Shown piece after piece: positions 1 through 8,057 of a DNA stretch of 64,000 nt. The notes under the pieces were generated by a model. That model saw only the letters and a list, made by a program, of their open reading frames with translations, made no database searches and was not told where the DNA came from. How positions within the stretch are numbered: position 1 is the first letter of the stretch; the number at the start of each line of letters is the position of its first letter. A program made the translations under genes and the position numbers. This DNA comes from Rhizobium sp. 16-449-1b (lineage in GTDB: Bacteria > Pseudomonadota > Alphaproteobacteria > Rhizobiales > Rhizobiaceae). The DNA lies in the NCBI RefSeq assembly GCF_017741935.1, contig NZ_JAGHMH010000013.1:62001-126000 (forward strand), read 5' to 3'.

Positions 1-273
1 ATCAACTGCGCCCGTCCAGGCGGGAAGATCGGCTTCGTCGGTGTTCCGCATGGTGTCGAACTCGATGGTCAGATGCTCTTCTTCCAGCAGAAGAGCCTGC
101 TCGGCGGTCCGGCGCCCGTCCGTCGCTATCTGCCGCACCTGATGGATCTCGTGCTGACGCGACAGATCAATCCGGGCAAGGTTTTCGACCTGGAAATCCC
201 GCTCGCCGACGTCGCCGAAGGTTACAAGGCGATGGACGAACGCCGCGCGATCAAGTCCCTGCTGCGGATGTAA
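1..273 (+). CDS. Zn-dependent alcohol dehydrogenase, C-terminal part (5' truncated by window)
   Basis: The frame is open from base 1 and ends at TAA 271-273, leaving about 90 C-terminal residues. It reads GGKIGFVGVPHG, the end of the Rossmann domain, and finishes with VAEGYKAMDERRAIKSLLRM, the usual tail of medium-chain zinc-dependent alcohol dehydrogenases (often glutathione-independent formaldehyde dehydrogenase-like or generic ADH). The catalytic and structural zinc ligands lie upstream of the window, so the substrate cannot be judged. A hairpin follows the stop and probably ends the transcript. Confidence 0.75.
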   Translation: MNCARPGGKIGFVGVPHGVELDGQMLFFQQKSLLGGPAPVRRYLPHLMDLVLTRQINPGKVFDLEIPLADVAEGYKAMDERRAIKSLLRM

Positions 274-280
274 TGTGACT

Positions 281-309
281 GGCATCCCGTGACACGATCG
301 CGGGATGCC
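281..309 (+). terminator. Terminator-like hairpin after the alcohol dehydrogenase
   Basis: Arms GGCATCCCG (281-289) and CGGGATGCC (301-309) pair perfectly around an 11-base loop, 8 bases after the stop codon. A C-run rather than a T-run follows, so intrinsic termination is possible but not typical. Confidence 0.4.
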
Positions 310-422
310 CCCCACTCATGAATCGAACATATAGCCCTTTGCGGAATCCGGGGCCTAATCTCGCGTGGCCCACTCCCCATTTCCATCAGTGGGTCCTAAC
401 GCCGACTTGAGAGGAAAATCCT

Positions 423-1622
423 ATGAAGAACATCGCAGCGAGTATTGCCATGACCGCGCTGGCGGCAACTGGTGCTGAAGCGCAGGAAGAGCGTCGCCGC
501 GTCGCTCCCGCCGCCGTTTACGAGGTCGCACCCGGTCTGGGCCATTTCACTGACGACGTTCTTTTTGGCGAGGTTTGGGAGCGCACCGAGCTCGCACCGC
601 GCGACCGTAGTCTGGTGACCGTTTCGGCAATCGTGTCGACGGGCAAGACGGCGCAGATCGGCGGCCATGTTCGCCGCGCATTGGACAACGGCGTTAAGCC
701 TGAAGAGATCGGCGAACTCATTACTCACCTTGCCTTCTATTCCGGCTGGCCGAACGCGATCTCCGCAGTCTTCGAGGTAAAGAAGGTATTCGAGGAGCGC
801 AAGATCGCGCCGCTTGCCCACAGCGACGCCGCTCGCATTGAATTGGAGGCGGCCGCCGAAGCGGCCCGGGCCGGCATGGTCAACAGCGCCGTGGCCCCGA
901 CTGCTCCCGTGCTCGCGGAGCTGACAAACCGCGTTCTCTTCGGCGACCTCTGGCAACGGCCGGACCTCGCCGCGCGTGACCGCAGCCTTGTGACGATGTC
1001 GGCGCTGGTCGCCATCGGCCAACCTGAACAGCTTCCCTTCCACGCCAACCGCGCGATGGACAATGGACTGACGCGTGCGGAAGCCTCCGAGGTGATCGCC
1101 CATGTCGCCTTCTACGCCGGCTGGCCTCGCGCCATGTCGGCGGTCCCCGTCATGAAGAAGGTGTTCGAGACGCGTGAAAGCGCCGCTCAGCCCGCATCGT
1201 CTGCCACCGCGGACCTGAAGATCACCCGTGCCGGCGAAGGGAAGGCCACGGCGCCGCAAGAGAATTTCACAGGCAATGTCGAGACATCCGGCTTCTACCG
1301 CAGCGATGCCCCGGCACGCGTCGGCGGCGCAACCGTGGCATTCTCGGCGGGCGCTCGCACCGCATGGCACTCGCATCCGCTTGGCCAGACCCTGTTCATC
1401 GTCTCGGGCGCCGGTCTGGTTCAAAAAGAAGGTGGCCCGATCGAAAGCGTGAAGACGGGAGACGTCGTGTGGATTCCGGCAAACGTCAAGCATTGGCATG
1501 GCGCTTCGCCTGACACGGCGATGACACATTTCGCGATTGCCGAAGCGCTTGACGGCAAGGCCGTTACCTGGATGGAGAAGGTTTCCGATCAGGACTACGG
1601 CAAGGCCAGTGCAATCGACTGA
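423..1622 (+). CDS. Exported CMD-CMD-cupin fusion protein (PcaC-like tandem plus HNL-like cupin)
   Basis: This 399-residue protein has three domains. A short signal-like N terminus ends around AEAQ (residues 18-21). Two carboxymuconolactone decarboxylase-like domains follow (about 35-125 and 160-250), each with the APRDRSLVT-type entry motif and HxxRAxDNG. Neither has the CxxC of AhpD peroxidases. A C-terminal cupin (about 275-395) carries HSHPLGQ (H316, H318, Q322) and KHWHG (H357). The spacing matches the Mn ligands of the bacterial cupin hydroxynitrile lyase family (Granulicella GtHNL: H53, H55, Q59, H94), as I recall it. The start has a GAGAGG Shine-Dalgarno 8 bases upstream. The next gene, 31 bases downstream, encodes an exported flavodoxin. 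The reaction is not known. Family assignment is secure; a cyanohydrin-lyase or decarboxylase activity would be inference. Confidence 0.85.
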   Translation: MKNIAASIAMTALAATGAEAQEERRRVAPAAVYEVAPGLGHFTDDVLFGEVWERTELAPRDRSLVTVSAIVSTGKTAQIGGHVRRALDNGVKPEEIGELITHLAFYSGWPNAISAVFEVKKVFEERKIAPLAHSDAARIELEAAAEAARAGMVNSAVAPTAPVLAELTNRVLFGDLWQRPDLAARDRSLVTMSALVAIGQPEQLPFHANRAMDNGLTRAEASEVIAHVAFYAGWPRAMSAVPVMKKVFETRESAAQPASSATADLKITRAGEGKATAPQENFTGNVETSGFYRSDAPARVGGATVAFSAGARTAWHSHPLGQTLFIVSGAGLVQKEGGPIESVKTGDVVWIPANVKHWHGASPDTAMTHFAIAEALDGKAVTWMEKVSDQDYGKASAID

Positions 1623-1653
1623 TCCTTGAGAAATTCGCTTCGGACGCCCTCTC

Positions 1654-2223
1654 ATGTATGACAGCACCACGAGACGAAATATTCTGAAGCTTCTCCCCTT
1701 GGCAGGGTTGTCGGCGCTGGCGCCGGCAACTGCCCGATCGCAGGCGCCGGGCTCTTCGGCCAGAACCCTGGTCGCGTTCTTTTCGCGCACCGGCAACACG
1801 GCACTTGTAGCAAGGCAGATTCGAAGAGCGCGAAACGCCACGCTCTTCGAGATCAAGGTCGCACGGCCCTACCCTGAAGACTACGACGAAACCGTCGCCC
1901 AGGCCGCGCGCGAAACCAGGGAGAATTATCTCCCGAAGCTCGAATATCTGGTGACGGATATTCGCCAATATGACGAAATCTATCTTGGCTTTCCTATCTG
2001 GGGAATGACCGCTCCTCCGGTCATACGCTCCTTCCTTCAGGGGCATGACCTCTCAGGGACGCCGGTCACCCCCTTCATCACGCACGGCGGCTATGGTCTT
2101 GGCGATAGCCTTGATGTGGTCCGCTCGCTTGCACCGCGATCCGACGTTCGTCAGGCATTCTCGATGGAAGCCGATCAGGAACGCCGGACACTGAAAGAGG
2201 TCACAGGCTGGCTCTCGCGGTAG
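1654..2223 (+). CDS. Flavodoxin-family protein with Tat-like signal
   Basis: This 189-residue protein begins with a twin-arginine motif (TTRRNILK, residues 6-13) and a hydrophobic stretch ending near ATARSQA, so Tat export is likely. The mature part is a flavodoxin fold. FFSRTGNT (about 41-48) is the FMN phosphate loop, YDEIYLGFPIWGMTAPP is the central flavin-binding segment and THGGYGLGDS is the last loop. It lies 31 bases after the CMD-cupin gene on the same strand, so the two are probably co-transcribed. A flavodoxin folded in the cytoplasm with its FMN and then exported would fit the Tat route. Possible roles are electron supply to the neighbouring exported enzyme or an NAD(P)H:quinone-type reductase; neither is shown by the sequence. 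Confidence 0.8.
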   Translation: MYDSTTRRNILKLLPLAGLSALAPATARSQAPGSSARTLVAFFSRTGNTALVARQIRRARNATLFEIKVARPYPEDYDETVAQAARETRENYLPKLEYLVTDIRQYDEIYLGFPIWGMTAPPVIRSFLQGHDLSGTPVTPFITHGGYGLGDSLDVVRSLAPRSDVRQAFSMEADQERRTLKEVTGWLSR

Positions 2224-2271
2224 TCAACCGCGTTCAACGCCGTTGCCATCGCCATCCGTTCATCGTCGATG

Positions 2272-2288
2272 CCGGCTTATCAAGCCGG
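2272..2288 (-). terminator. Short hairpin over the nadC stop codon
   Basis: CCGGCTT (2272-2278) and AAGCCGG (2282-2288) form a 7-bp stem with a 3-base loop across the nadC TGA. There is no T-run on either side. It lies between convergent genes and may act as a weak or factor-dependent terminator. Confidence 0.3.
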
Positions 2289-3131
2289 GAAATCAAGACC
2301 GATATCGAGAATGGGCGCGCTGTGGGTGATCCAGCCGACGGAGATCAAATCGACCCCCGATGCTGCAATGTCGCGCGCGGTTTCAGGCGTTATGCGCCCC
2401 GAAGCTTCCGTGATTGCACGCCCTCCGACCATAGCCACCGCTTCGCTCAGCTGCCGGGGCCCCATATTGTCGAGAAGAACCGCGTCGACACCCTCCTCCA
2501 TCACGTCCCTGAGCTGATCGAGCGTATCGACTTCGATCTCGATCTTCAGCATATGTCCCGCCGCTGCTTTCGCGCGACGCAGAGCCTCCCGGACACCCCC
2601 GGCGATCACGATGTGATTGTCCTTGATCAGCATCGCGTCATGCAGCGCGAAGCGGTGGTTCATCCCACCGCCGGCACGCACCGCGTATTTTTCGAGCGCC
2701 CTCAGCCCCGGCGTCGTCTTGCGAGTGCAGGCGACGGCTGCGCCGCTGCCGGCGACCGCTTCGACGATCGATGCGGTCACCGTTGCGATCCCTGACAGAT
2801 GGCTGAGGAAGTTGAGCGCTGTGCGCTCACCGGTCAGTATTCCTCTGGACGGCCCGCTGATGGTGGCGATCACGTCACCCGGCCCGACCGGGCTTCCCTC
2901 ACGGATGTGCCGGGAGACTGATATCGCGGGATCGACCAGCTCGAATGCAAGGGCTGCGGCATCCAACCCTGCGGCAATGCCGGGCTGACGCGCGGTCATC
3001 ACGAAGGTCGACATGTGGTCTTCAGGAATAACCGCAGCCGAGGTGACGTCACCGGCCATTCCCAGATCTTCGGCAAGCGCCGCTCTCACCGCAGTTTCGA
3101 TGACGAGACGTGGAAGGGACGTAACATGCAT
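2280..3131 (-). CDS. nadC: Nicotinate-nucleotide pyrophosphorylase (quinolinate phosphoribosyltransferase)
   Basis: NadC converts quinolinate and PRPP to nicotinate mononucleotide, CO2 and PPi, the third step of de novo NAD synthesis. The product is 283 residues, the usual length. Family motifs are the N-terminal AALAEDLGMAGDVTS, the substrate-binding TRKTTPGLR, LIKDNHI, the EVDTL strand, LLDNM and ASGRI. The frame is open further upstream, but the ATG at 3131 has AAGGAG 8 bases before it and the alignment starts there. It begins one base beyond the nadB stop, so it is the last gene of nadABC. Confidence in function is very high. Confidence 0.97.
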   Translation of the reverse strand: MHVTSLPRLVIETAVRAALAEDLGMAGDVTSAAVIPEDHMSTFVMTARQPGIAAGLDAAALAFELVDPAISVSRHIREGSPVGPGDVIATISGPSRGILTGERTALNFLSHLSGIATVTASIVEAVAGSGAAVACTRKTTPGLRALEKYAVRAGGGMNHRFALHDAMLIKDNHIVIAGGVREALRRAKAAAGHMLKIEIEVDTLDQLRDVMEEGVDAVLLDNMGPRQLSEAVAMVGGRAITEASGRITPETARDIAASGVDLISVGWITHSAPILDIGLDFPA

Positions 3132-3132
3132 T

Positions 3133-4671
3133 TCATGCACTCCTTGCAAAGTTTGATGCGCTTGCGACACGGGCGATCTGCAACGCCTGCCCAAGCGTTA
3201 TCCGGCTACGCTCAGCAACCGCGTGCTTCAGCGGATAGTCGGTCCGGGCATGCGCGCCACGCGACTCCGTGCGCAGCCTTGCGGAAACGGCGATTATCAA
3301 CGCGACGATCGCAGGATCGGCCGCTATGTCGTTGCCTTCCGCCACAGGTAACAGCTCCTCGATCGCCTGGTGAATGCCCGCCGCGTTGCGCAGAACGCCA
3401 AGTTGCCGGGAGACGGTTGGGCGCACGGCCGTCGTGTCGGGCACGCTCGGCATGGGCGGAACATATCCAAGCGGAACCGCCGTCAGCTCCGATCTCATGT
3501 CGTTGGCCGCACGAATGCCCATGACGGCGGCTTCCAGCAGCGAATTGCTGGCAAGCCTGTTGGCGCCATGCAATCCGGTCGAAGCGGCTTCACCCGCGAC
3601 CCAGAGACCAGCAACGGTGCTTCGACCGGCCCGATCCGTCGCGACGCCACCCATGTGGTAATGCGCGGCCGGGCGAACGGGGATCGGCTGCTCGGCGGGA
3701 TCGATCCCAGCCGAACGGCAGGCCGCATGGATCGTCGGAAAGCGCGAGGCGAAGCGCGCGCCAATCGCTCGACGCCCATCGAGAAAGACACGGCCGCCGC
3801 GGGCGATCTCGGCGCTGATTGCACGCGCAACGACATCGCGCGGCGCGAGTTCGGCACCGGATACATGCCTCATGAAGCGCTCGCCGCGCTCGTTGATCAG
3901 CACGGCACCCTCGCCTCTCACCGCCTCGCTGATCAGCGGCAGCGGGCGCTGATAGCCGTCGAGCGCGGTTGGGTGGAACTGGACGAATTCCATATCGGAA
4001 AGCACGGCACCCGCGCGCGCGGCGAGCGCAATCCCCTGGCCGAAGTTGCCGGCCGGATTGGTCGTCGCCTCATAGAGGCCGCCAATGCCGCCGGAGGCGA
4101 GAAGAATGCGCGACGACGGCAAGACCATGCCCCCGCGAGAACTGGCGCAGAGCACCCCGGAGACAACGCCATCAGTCGTCAATATCCGCCGCGCCTCCCC
4201 CCCTTCGATGACAGTGATTGCCGGATCGGCAAGGACTGCCCTTGTGAGGGCATCGATGATCGCGGCACCCGATCCATCGCCGCCGGCATGCACGATGCGG
4301 CGGCGCGAGTGGGCGGCCTCAAGGCCGAGCGCCAGACTCCCATTGCCATCTTGATCGAACGAGACGCCGAGACGCTGCAAGGCTCCGATGACGGACGGCG
4401 CTTCGGCGATGATTTCGGCGGCTGCAGCTGCATCGCAAAGGCCATCGCCCGCGGCGAGGGTATCTGCCATATGCAGGTCCACACTGTCATTCGCACCGAT
4501 GCATGCCGCGATGCCCCCCTGCGCCCATCCGCTCGAGCTCTCGGCGCCGAGATGTGCACGGGTAACGAGCACGCAGGGCTCGGGAGACAGCGTCAACGCC
4601 GCGATCAATCCGGCAAGCCCACTCCCGACAATGACGGGGCGATCGACAAGATTTTGGAGGATCTCGGTCAT
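3133..4671 (-). CDS. nadB: L-aspartate oxidase
   Basis: NadB is a flavoprotein that oxidises L-aspartate to iminoaspartate, the substrate of NadA. At 512 residues it is slightly shorter than the E. coli enzyme. It shows the FAD dinucleotide motif [12 protein letters not shown] near the N terminus, [10 protein letters not shown], the active-site region [17 protein letters not shown] (a fumarate reductase/succinate dehydrogenase-family substrate loop) and the C-terminal FAD segment [15 protein letters not shown]. The ATG overlaps the nadA stop by four bases (ATGA, 4668-4671), giving translational coupling. A large open frame on the opposite strand is a codon-bias shadow. Confidence 0.97.
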   Translation of the reverse strand: MTEILQNLVDRPVIVGSGLAGLIAALTLSPEPCVLVTRAHLGAESSSGWAQGGIAACIGANDSVDLHMADTLAAGDGLCDAAAAAEIIAEAPSVIGALQRLGVSFDQDGNGSLALGLEAAHSRRRIVHAGGDGSGAAIIDALTRAVLADPAITVIEGGEARRILTTDGVVSGVLCASSRGGMVLPSSRILLASGGIGGLYEATTNPAGNFGQGIALAARAGAVLSDMEFVQFHPTALDGYQRPLPLISEAVRGEGAVLINERGERFMRHVSGAELAPRDVVARAISAEIARGGRVFLDGRRAIGARFASRFPTIHAACRSAGIDPAEQPIPVRPAAHYHMGGVATDRAGRSTVAGLWVAGEAASTGLHGANRLASNSLLEAAVMGIRAANDMRSELTAVPLGYVPPMPSVPDTTAVRPTVSRQLGVLRNAAGIHQAIEELLPVAEGNDIAADPAIVALIIAVSARLRTESRGAHARTDYPLKHAVAERSRITLGQALQIARVASASNFARSA

Positions 4672-5639
4672 ACCGCCAGCATCCTTTCGACAGCCCGGCG
4701 AGCCGCGACCGCAACATTGGCGTCGACGACGACTTCGTGCTGGTTTTCCTCAAGCGCTGTTCGAATGTTGCGCAAGGTGATGCGCTTCATGTGCGGGCAA
4801 AGATTGCAGGGGCGAATGAACTCGACATCGGGATGATGCACCGCGACGTTGTCGCTCATCGAGCACTCGGTCAAAAGCACGACACGTGCGGGCTTCTTCT
4901 CTCCAACATAGTCGGACATGACCGCCGTCGAGCCCGCGAGGTCAGCTTCCGCCACGACATCCGGCGGGCATTCGGGATGGGCGAGCACGGTGACGCCTGG
5001 ATGGTTTTCGCGAAGCTGGCGAACATCCTCGGCTGAAAACAGCTCATGCACTTCGCAGTGTCCGTGCCAGGCGATGATCTCGACGTTCGTTTCCTTGGCG
5101 ACGTTGCGTGCCAGATATTCATCCGGGATCATCAGAACCCTGGGAACGCCGAGCGCTTCCACGACCTGCTTGGCATTGCCCGATGTGCAGCAGATATCCG
5201 ATGCTGCTTTCACCGCGGCAGATGTGTTGACGTAAGTGATCACGGGAACGCCGGGGTAAGCCTTGCGCAGCAAGGCGACGTCCTCGGGCGTGATGGAATC
5301 CGCCAGTGAACAGCCCGCTTCGGTGTCGGGGATCAGCACTGTCTTCGTCGGGTTCAGCAGCTTGGCCGTCTCGGCCATGAAATGCACGCCCGCGAGCACG
5401 ATCACGTCTGCATCGACATCGACTGCCTTGCGGGCAAGCGCGAGGCTGTCGCCGACGATATCCGCGACGCCGTGGAAGATCTCCGGCGTTTGATAGTTAT
5501 GCGCGAGGATGACCGCATTGCGTTTGCGCTTCAGCTCCAGGATTGCCTCGACATCCTCCTCGAAGCTCATCCATTCCGCTTTGGGAATGACCCGGCTGAC
5601 ACGATTGTAAAGCGACGCGGCAGACACTGCGGTATTCAT
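4668..5639 (-). CDS. nadA: Quinolinate synthase A
   Basis: NadA condenses iminoaspartate with dihydroxyacetone phosphate to form quinolinate, using a [4Fe-4S] cluster. The three expected cluster cysteines are visible in [18 protein letters not shown] and CNLCPHMK. Other motifs are [10 protein letters not shown] near the N terminus, [13 protein letters not shown] and HPECPPDVV. Upstream in-frame ATGs exist, but the ATG at 5639 is preceded by GGAGGACGAT, an ideal ribosome-binding site, giving 323 residues. It is the first gene of nadABC. Two palindromic operator-like sites lie within 70 bases upstream of it. Confidence 0.97.
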   Translation of the reverse strand: MNTAVSAASLYNRVSRVIPKAEWMSFEEDVEAILELKRKRNAVILAHNYQTPEIFHGVADIVGDSLALARKAVDVDADVIVLAGVHFMAETAKLLNPTKTVLIPDTEAGCSLADSITPEDVALLRKAYPGVPVITYVNTSAAVKAASDICCTSGNAKQVVEALGVPRVLMIPDEYLARNVAKETNVEIIAWHGHCEVHELFSAEDVRQLRENHPGVTVLAHPECPPDVVAEADLAGSTAVMSDYVGEKKPARVVLLTECSMSDNVAVHHPDVEFIRPCNLCPHMKRITLRNIRTALEENQHEVVVDANVAVAARRAVERMLAV

Positions 5640-5651
5640 ATCGTCCTCCAT

Positions 5652-5670
5652 TATACTCATTTCGAGTATA
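5652..5670. promoter_or_regulatory. Candidate NadQ operator 1 (proximal to nadA)
   Basis: TATACTC (5652-5658) and GAGTATA (5664-5670) form a perfect 7-bp inverted repeat with a 5-base spacer, 13 bases upstream of the nadA start codon. The site overlaps where transcription should begin, so binding would block nadABC. It shares the pattern TATnCTCAnnnnGAGnATA with the second site at 5685-5705. Assignment to NadQ is inferred from the adjacent nadQ gene. Confidence 0.75.
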
Positions 5671-5684
5671 TTCTGGACAAATAG

Positions 5685-5705
5685 ATATTCTCACAGTGAG
5701 CATAT
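5685..5705. promoter_or_regulatory. Candidate NadQ operator 2 within the nadABC promoter
   Basis: A 21-base near-perfect palindrome runs from ATATTCTCAC through a central A to GTGAGCATAT; only one symmetric pair of positions and the centre break symmetry. On the minus strand it follows TTGACA (5710-5705), a consensus -35 hexamer that also contains the nadQ TGA. The site therefore sits in the promoter spacer, with a weak -10 (TATCTA) about 17 bases downstream. Its centre is 34 bases from operator 1, roughly three helical turns, which suggests co-operative binding. Confidence 0.7.
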
Positions 5706-5706
5706 G

Positions 5707-6606
5707 TCAATTACGGGCGAGAGGCAGCTTTGTCCCTGACAGAGCACGTTCTTCGACGACCGTCTGCCGGAAGCGGAAGAGCTTGGCGGGGCGGCCGCCA
5801 GTTTCGCTAGTGATGCCACCGGTTTCCTCGACTAGCTCCTGCTGCTCGATAAGGCGGCGGAAATTCTGCTTGTGGAGGCAAAGGCCCGCCAAGGCCTCGA
5901 CCGTTCGTTGCAGCTGCAGCAAAGTGAAAGCGCTCGGCATCAGCTCGAAGACGACCGGGCGGTATTTTATCTTTGCGCGCAGGCGCGCTATGCCGGTCGC
6001 CAGGATCCTGCGATGATCGGCAAACATCGACCGGCCGAAATTATCGCTCACATCACCTGCTTCGGCGACCAGCCCGGCTTCATAGAGCAGCTCGTATCGC
6101 TGCAGCGTGAGATCCTCATTCCAGCCCCCGTGATCGAGGCCAAAGGTGAAATCGGCGCGCTGGTGACGCTCGTCGCGACGCCTTGGATCGGCATCGGCCC
6201 AGACCCTGAGCTTCTCGATGATCGCATCCAGAACCTTGGGCCGCCCCTGCCGATGATCCTCCCATGGCAGATATTCGTACCATCCGTGCCAAGCGGGACG
6301 CCCCGCACCCGGCGCATCCTGTTCGAGTACCAGCCCGAGATAGCTGATCGAGATCGTCCGTCCGCCGCGGATGTCGTTGTTACGGTCCCGGTCGGCGAAT
6401 GTGTAGAGCTGCTCGAGATAGCCGATCGGATGGCCGGTCTGCTCCTGGATCCATTCGCGCAAGCCGCTCTGCAGCGTGCGATGACCAAGCTCGAAAGGGC
6501 CGGACGGCAAGGCTTCGCCGGAACGCACCGTCATCACACGTGGCTCGTTGCTGGTGACGGCTGCCACAACAGCCATGAGTTCCGCGTGGGCAAGCCCGAT
6601 CGTCAA
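5707..6606 (-). CDS. nadQ: NadQ-type (COG4111) Nudix-like transcriptional regulator of NAD synthesis
   Basis: This 299-residue protein has an N-terminal Nudix-like domain (about 1-165; LMAVVAAVTSNEPRV, GLREWIQEQTGHPIGYLEQLYTF) without an obvious catalytic Nudix box. The C-terminal region resembles the winged helix of NrtR-type regulators (about 220-290, including QNFRRLIEQQELVEETGG). COG4111/NadQ is the predicted repressor of nad genes in alphaproteobacteria. Here the gene lies directly upstream of nadABC on the same strand, with two palindromes between. The likely start is TTG at 6606, preceded by AGGGAG at 6-base spacing; an in-frame ATG lies ten codons in. The ligand is probably an NAD-related nucleotide, by analogy with NrtR. 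Confidence 0.85.
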   Translation of the reverse strand: MTIGLAHAELMAVVAAVTSNEPRVMTVRSGEALPSGPFELGHRTLQSGLREWIQEQTGHPIGYLEQLYTFADRDRNNDIRGGRTISISYLGLVLEQDAPGAGRPAWHGWYEYLPWEDHRQGRPKVLDAIIEKLRVWADADPRRRDERHQRADFTFGLDHGGWNEDLTLQRYELLYEAGLVAEAGDVSDNFGRSMFADHRRILATGIARLRAKIKYRPVVFELMPSAFTLLQLQRTVEALAGLCLHKQNFRRLIEQQELVEETGGITSETGGRPAKLFRFRQTVVEERALSGTKLPLARN

Positions 6607-6651
6607 GCAATTCTCCCTGAATTTAGCAACATCAATTGCATGCCGGCCGCT

Positions 6652-7662
6652 TTATCGCCTGCCCGGAACCTTCTGCCCCAAGAGATCAGCAACGTCGAGC
6701 ATCCGGTTTGCGAAGCCGAATTCGTTGTCGTACCAGCCGAACACGCGAAGCAGCCCGCCTGGCGCAATCGAGGTCTCCGGACCGGAGATGACCAATGACT
6801 CCTCGCGTGCCCGCATGTCCACGGAAACCACCGGCTTCTCCGTCCACCCAAGAACACGCGACGCGGCGACGGCCTTTTGCATTTGGGCACGCGCATCGGC
6901 AAGCGACGGGGTGTCTCGCAACGATACCGTGAGATCGATCGCCGAAACACTCGCCGTCGGCACCCTTATGGCGCGTGCCTCGATCGCGCCAGCGAGCGAC
7001 GGCAGAACCTTGCCAAGAAGCTTGTGCGCGCTGGTCGTCGTCGGCACCATGGAGAGCGCGGCGGCGCGGCTTCTCGCGAAATCGTCACGCGGCTGGTCAA
7101 CCGTGGGCTGGCTCCCGGTATAGCAATGCACAGTGGTCATCTGGCCGCCCACCACGCCCCAGGCATCGTCGATAACCTTGAGCAAAGGGGCAAGCGCATT
7201 GGTCGTGCAGGAGGCGTTGGAAACGATAAGGTGGTCCCCAAGCATTTCCTCGTTGGCGCCGAGAACAACCGTCACATCGGCGGCCTCGGCGGGCCCTGAG
7301 ATCAACACGCTCTTCGCGCCGGCTTCGAGCGCACGGGAAATGAACTCGCGTGTATAGGGCTGCCCCGTGCACTCGAGAAAGACATCGACATCAGACAGAT
7401 CAAGCTGGCGAACATCGCGAACATTGTGGAATGCAATCAGCCTGTCGCCCACCTGCAGCGCCTGGTCGCGGACCGCGACCTCTTCCGGCCAGGGGCCAAA
7501 AACACTGTCGTACTGGAAGAGGTAGGCGCAGCTTTCCAGCGCCGCGACATCGTTGATCAGGACGAGCTCGAAATCCCTGCCTTTGCTCAGCAGGATACGC
7601 AACACCGTTCGGCCGATGCGACCGAAACCATTGATGGCTATTCTCGTCTTCTGCTTTGTCAT
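6652..7662 (-). CDS. Glyceraldehyde-3-phosphate dehydrogenase paralogue (type I)
   Basis: The 336-residue protein has the NAD-binding INGFGRIGR at residues 9-17, ND at 37-38 as in NAD-specific enzymes, the catalytic SNASCTTNALAP (C152) and the base H179 in TVHCYTGSQP. The C terminus has WYDNEFGFANRM. The usual SYTNDQ segment is changed to CYTGSQ, so this is a divergent paralogue rather than the standard glycolytic copy. It could act on GAP, erythrose 4-phosphate or another aldehyde phosphate. It lies 45 bases upstream of nadQ in the same direction, possibly linking an NAD-using step to the NAD locus. The general function is sure, the substrate is not. Confidence 0.85.
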   Translation of the reverse strand: MTKQKTRIAINGFGRIGRTVLRILLSKGRDFELVLINDVAALESCAYLFQYDSVFGPWPEEVAVRDQALQVGDRLIAFHNVRDVRQLDLSDVDVFLECTGQPYTREFISRALEAGAKSVLISGPAEAADVTVVLGANEEMLGDHLIVSNASCTTNALAPLLKVIDDAWGVVGGQMTTVHCYTGSQPTVDQPRDDFARSRAAALSMVPTTTSAHKLLGKVLPSLAGAIEARAIRVPTASVSAIDLTVSLRDTPSLADARAQMQKAVAASRVLGWTEKPVVSVDMRAREESLVISGPETSIAPGGLLRVFGWYDNEFGFANRMLDVADLLGQKVPGRR

Positions 7663-8057
7663 GTGTGCCCGGACTCACATTGCCTGTCATTGCTCGGTAC
7701 GCCCGTCAGACGGATTTCGCAACATGGAGATATGGCTTCCTCAGCCTCTGTGGCAGCCCAGCCGCCGACTGCGCGGATATGTCCCTCTCCGGCCTGCGAT
7801 TGATTGTTACAAATGGAAAGATCGGGGGCACATCTCTGCGACAAATCAATGTTAGCTATGCGTCACGCAAAGCTGGCAGGCACGATCCAAATACCAACGG
7901 CTGGCTCGGGTCGCGGTCAATCACTGAGACGACAACGACCGTTGAGTTCGATCGGATTGGTGGCCGTTCTGTTTGCTGCAAGCTGTTGGCCGATGAATGC
8001 CATGAACGGTGCGCAGCAACGGCCGACGTGTGAAACAGACGAAAGAGAACGTGAATT
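7663..8057. other. 395-bp intergenic region between divergent genes
   Basis: This gap separates the GAPDH paralogue (minus) from cytochrome P460 (plus) and must hold both promoters. A frame ending at 8064 could encode a small peptide with a hydrophobic segment (SSIGLVAVLFAAS), but it lacks a good start and overlaps the P460 start, so I do not call it. A short CAACG/CGTTG inverted repeat sits at 7933-7944. I see no RNA gene. Confidence 0.4.

Noticed and set aside
396..1856. 486-codon open frame on the minus strand opposite the CMD-cupin and flavodoxin genes
   Set aside because: Arg/Cys-rich composition with no domain; it spans two genes with clear motifs on the plus strand.
3370..4836. Long open frame on the plus strand opposite nadB
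   Set aside because: It is a GC-bias shadow: nadB on the other strand has full family motifs and the plus-strand protein is arginine-rich without recognisable domains.
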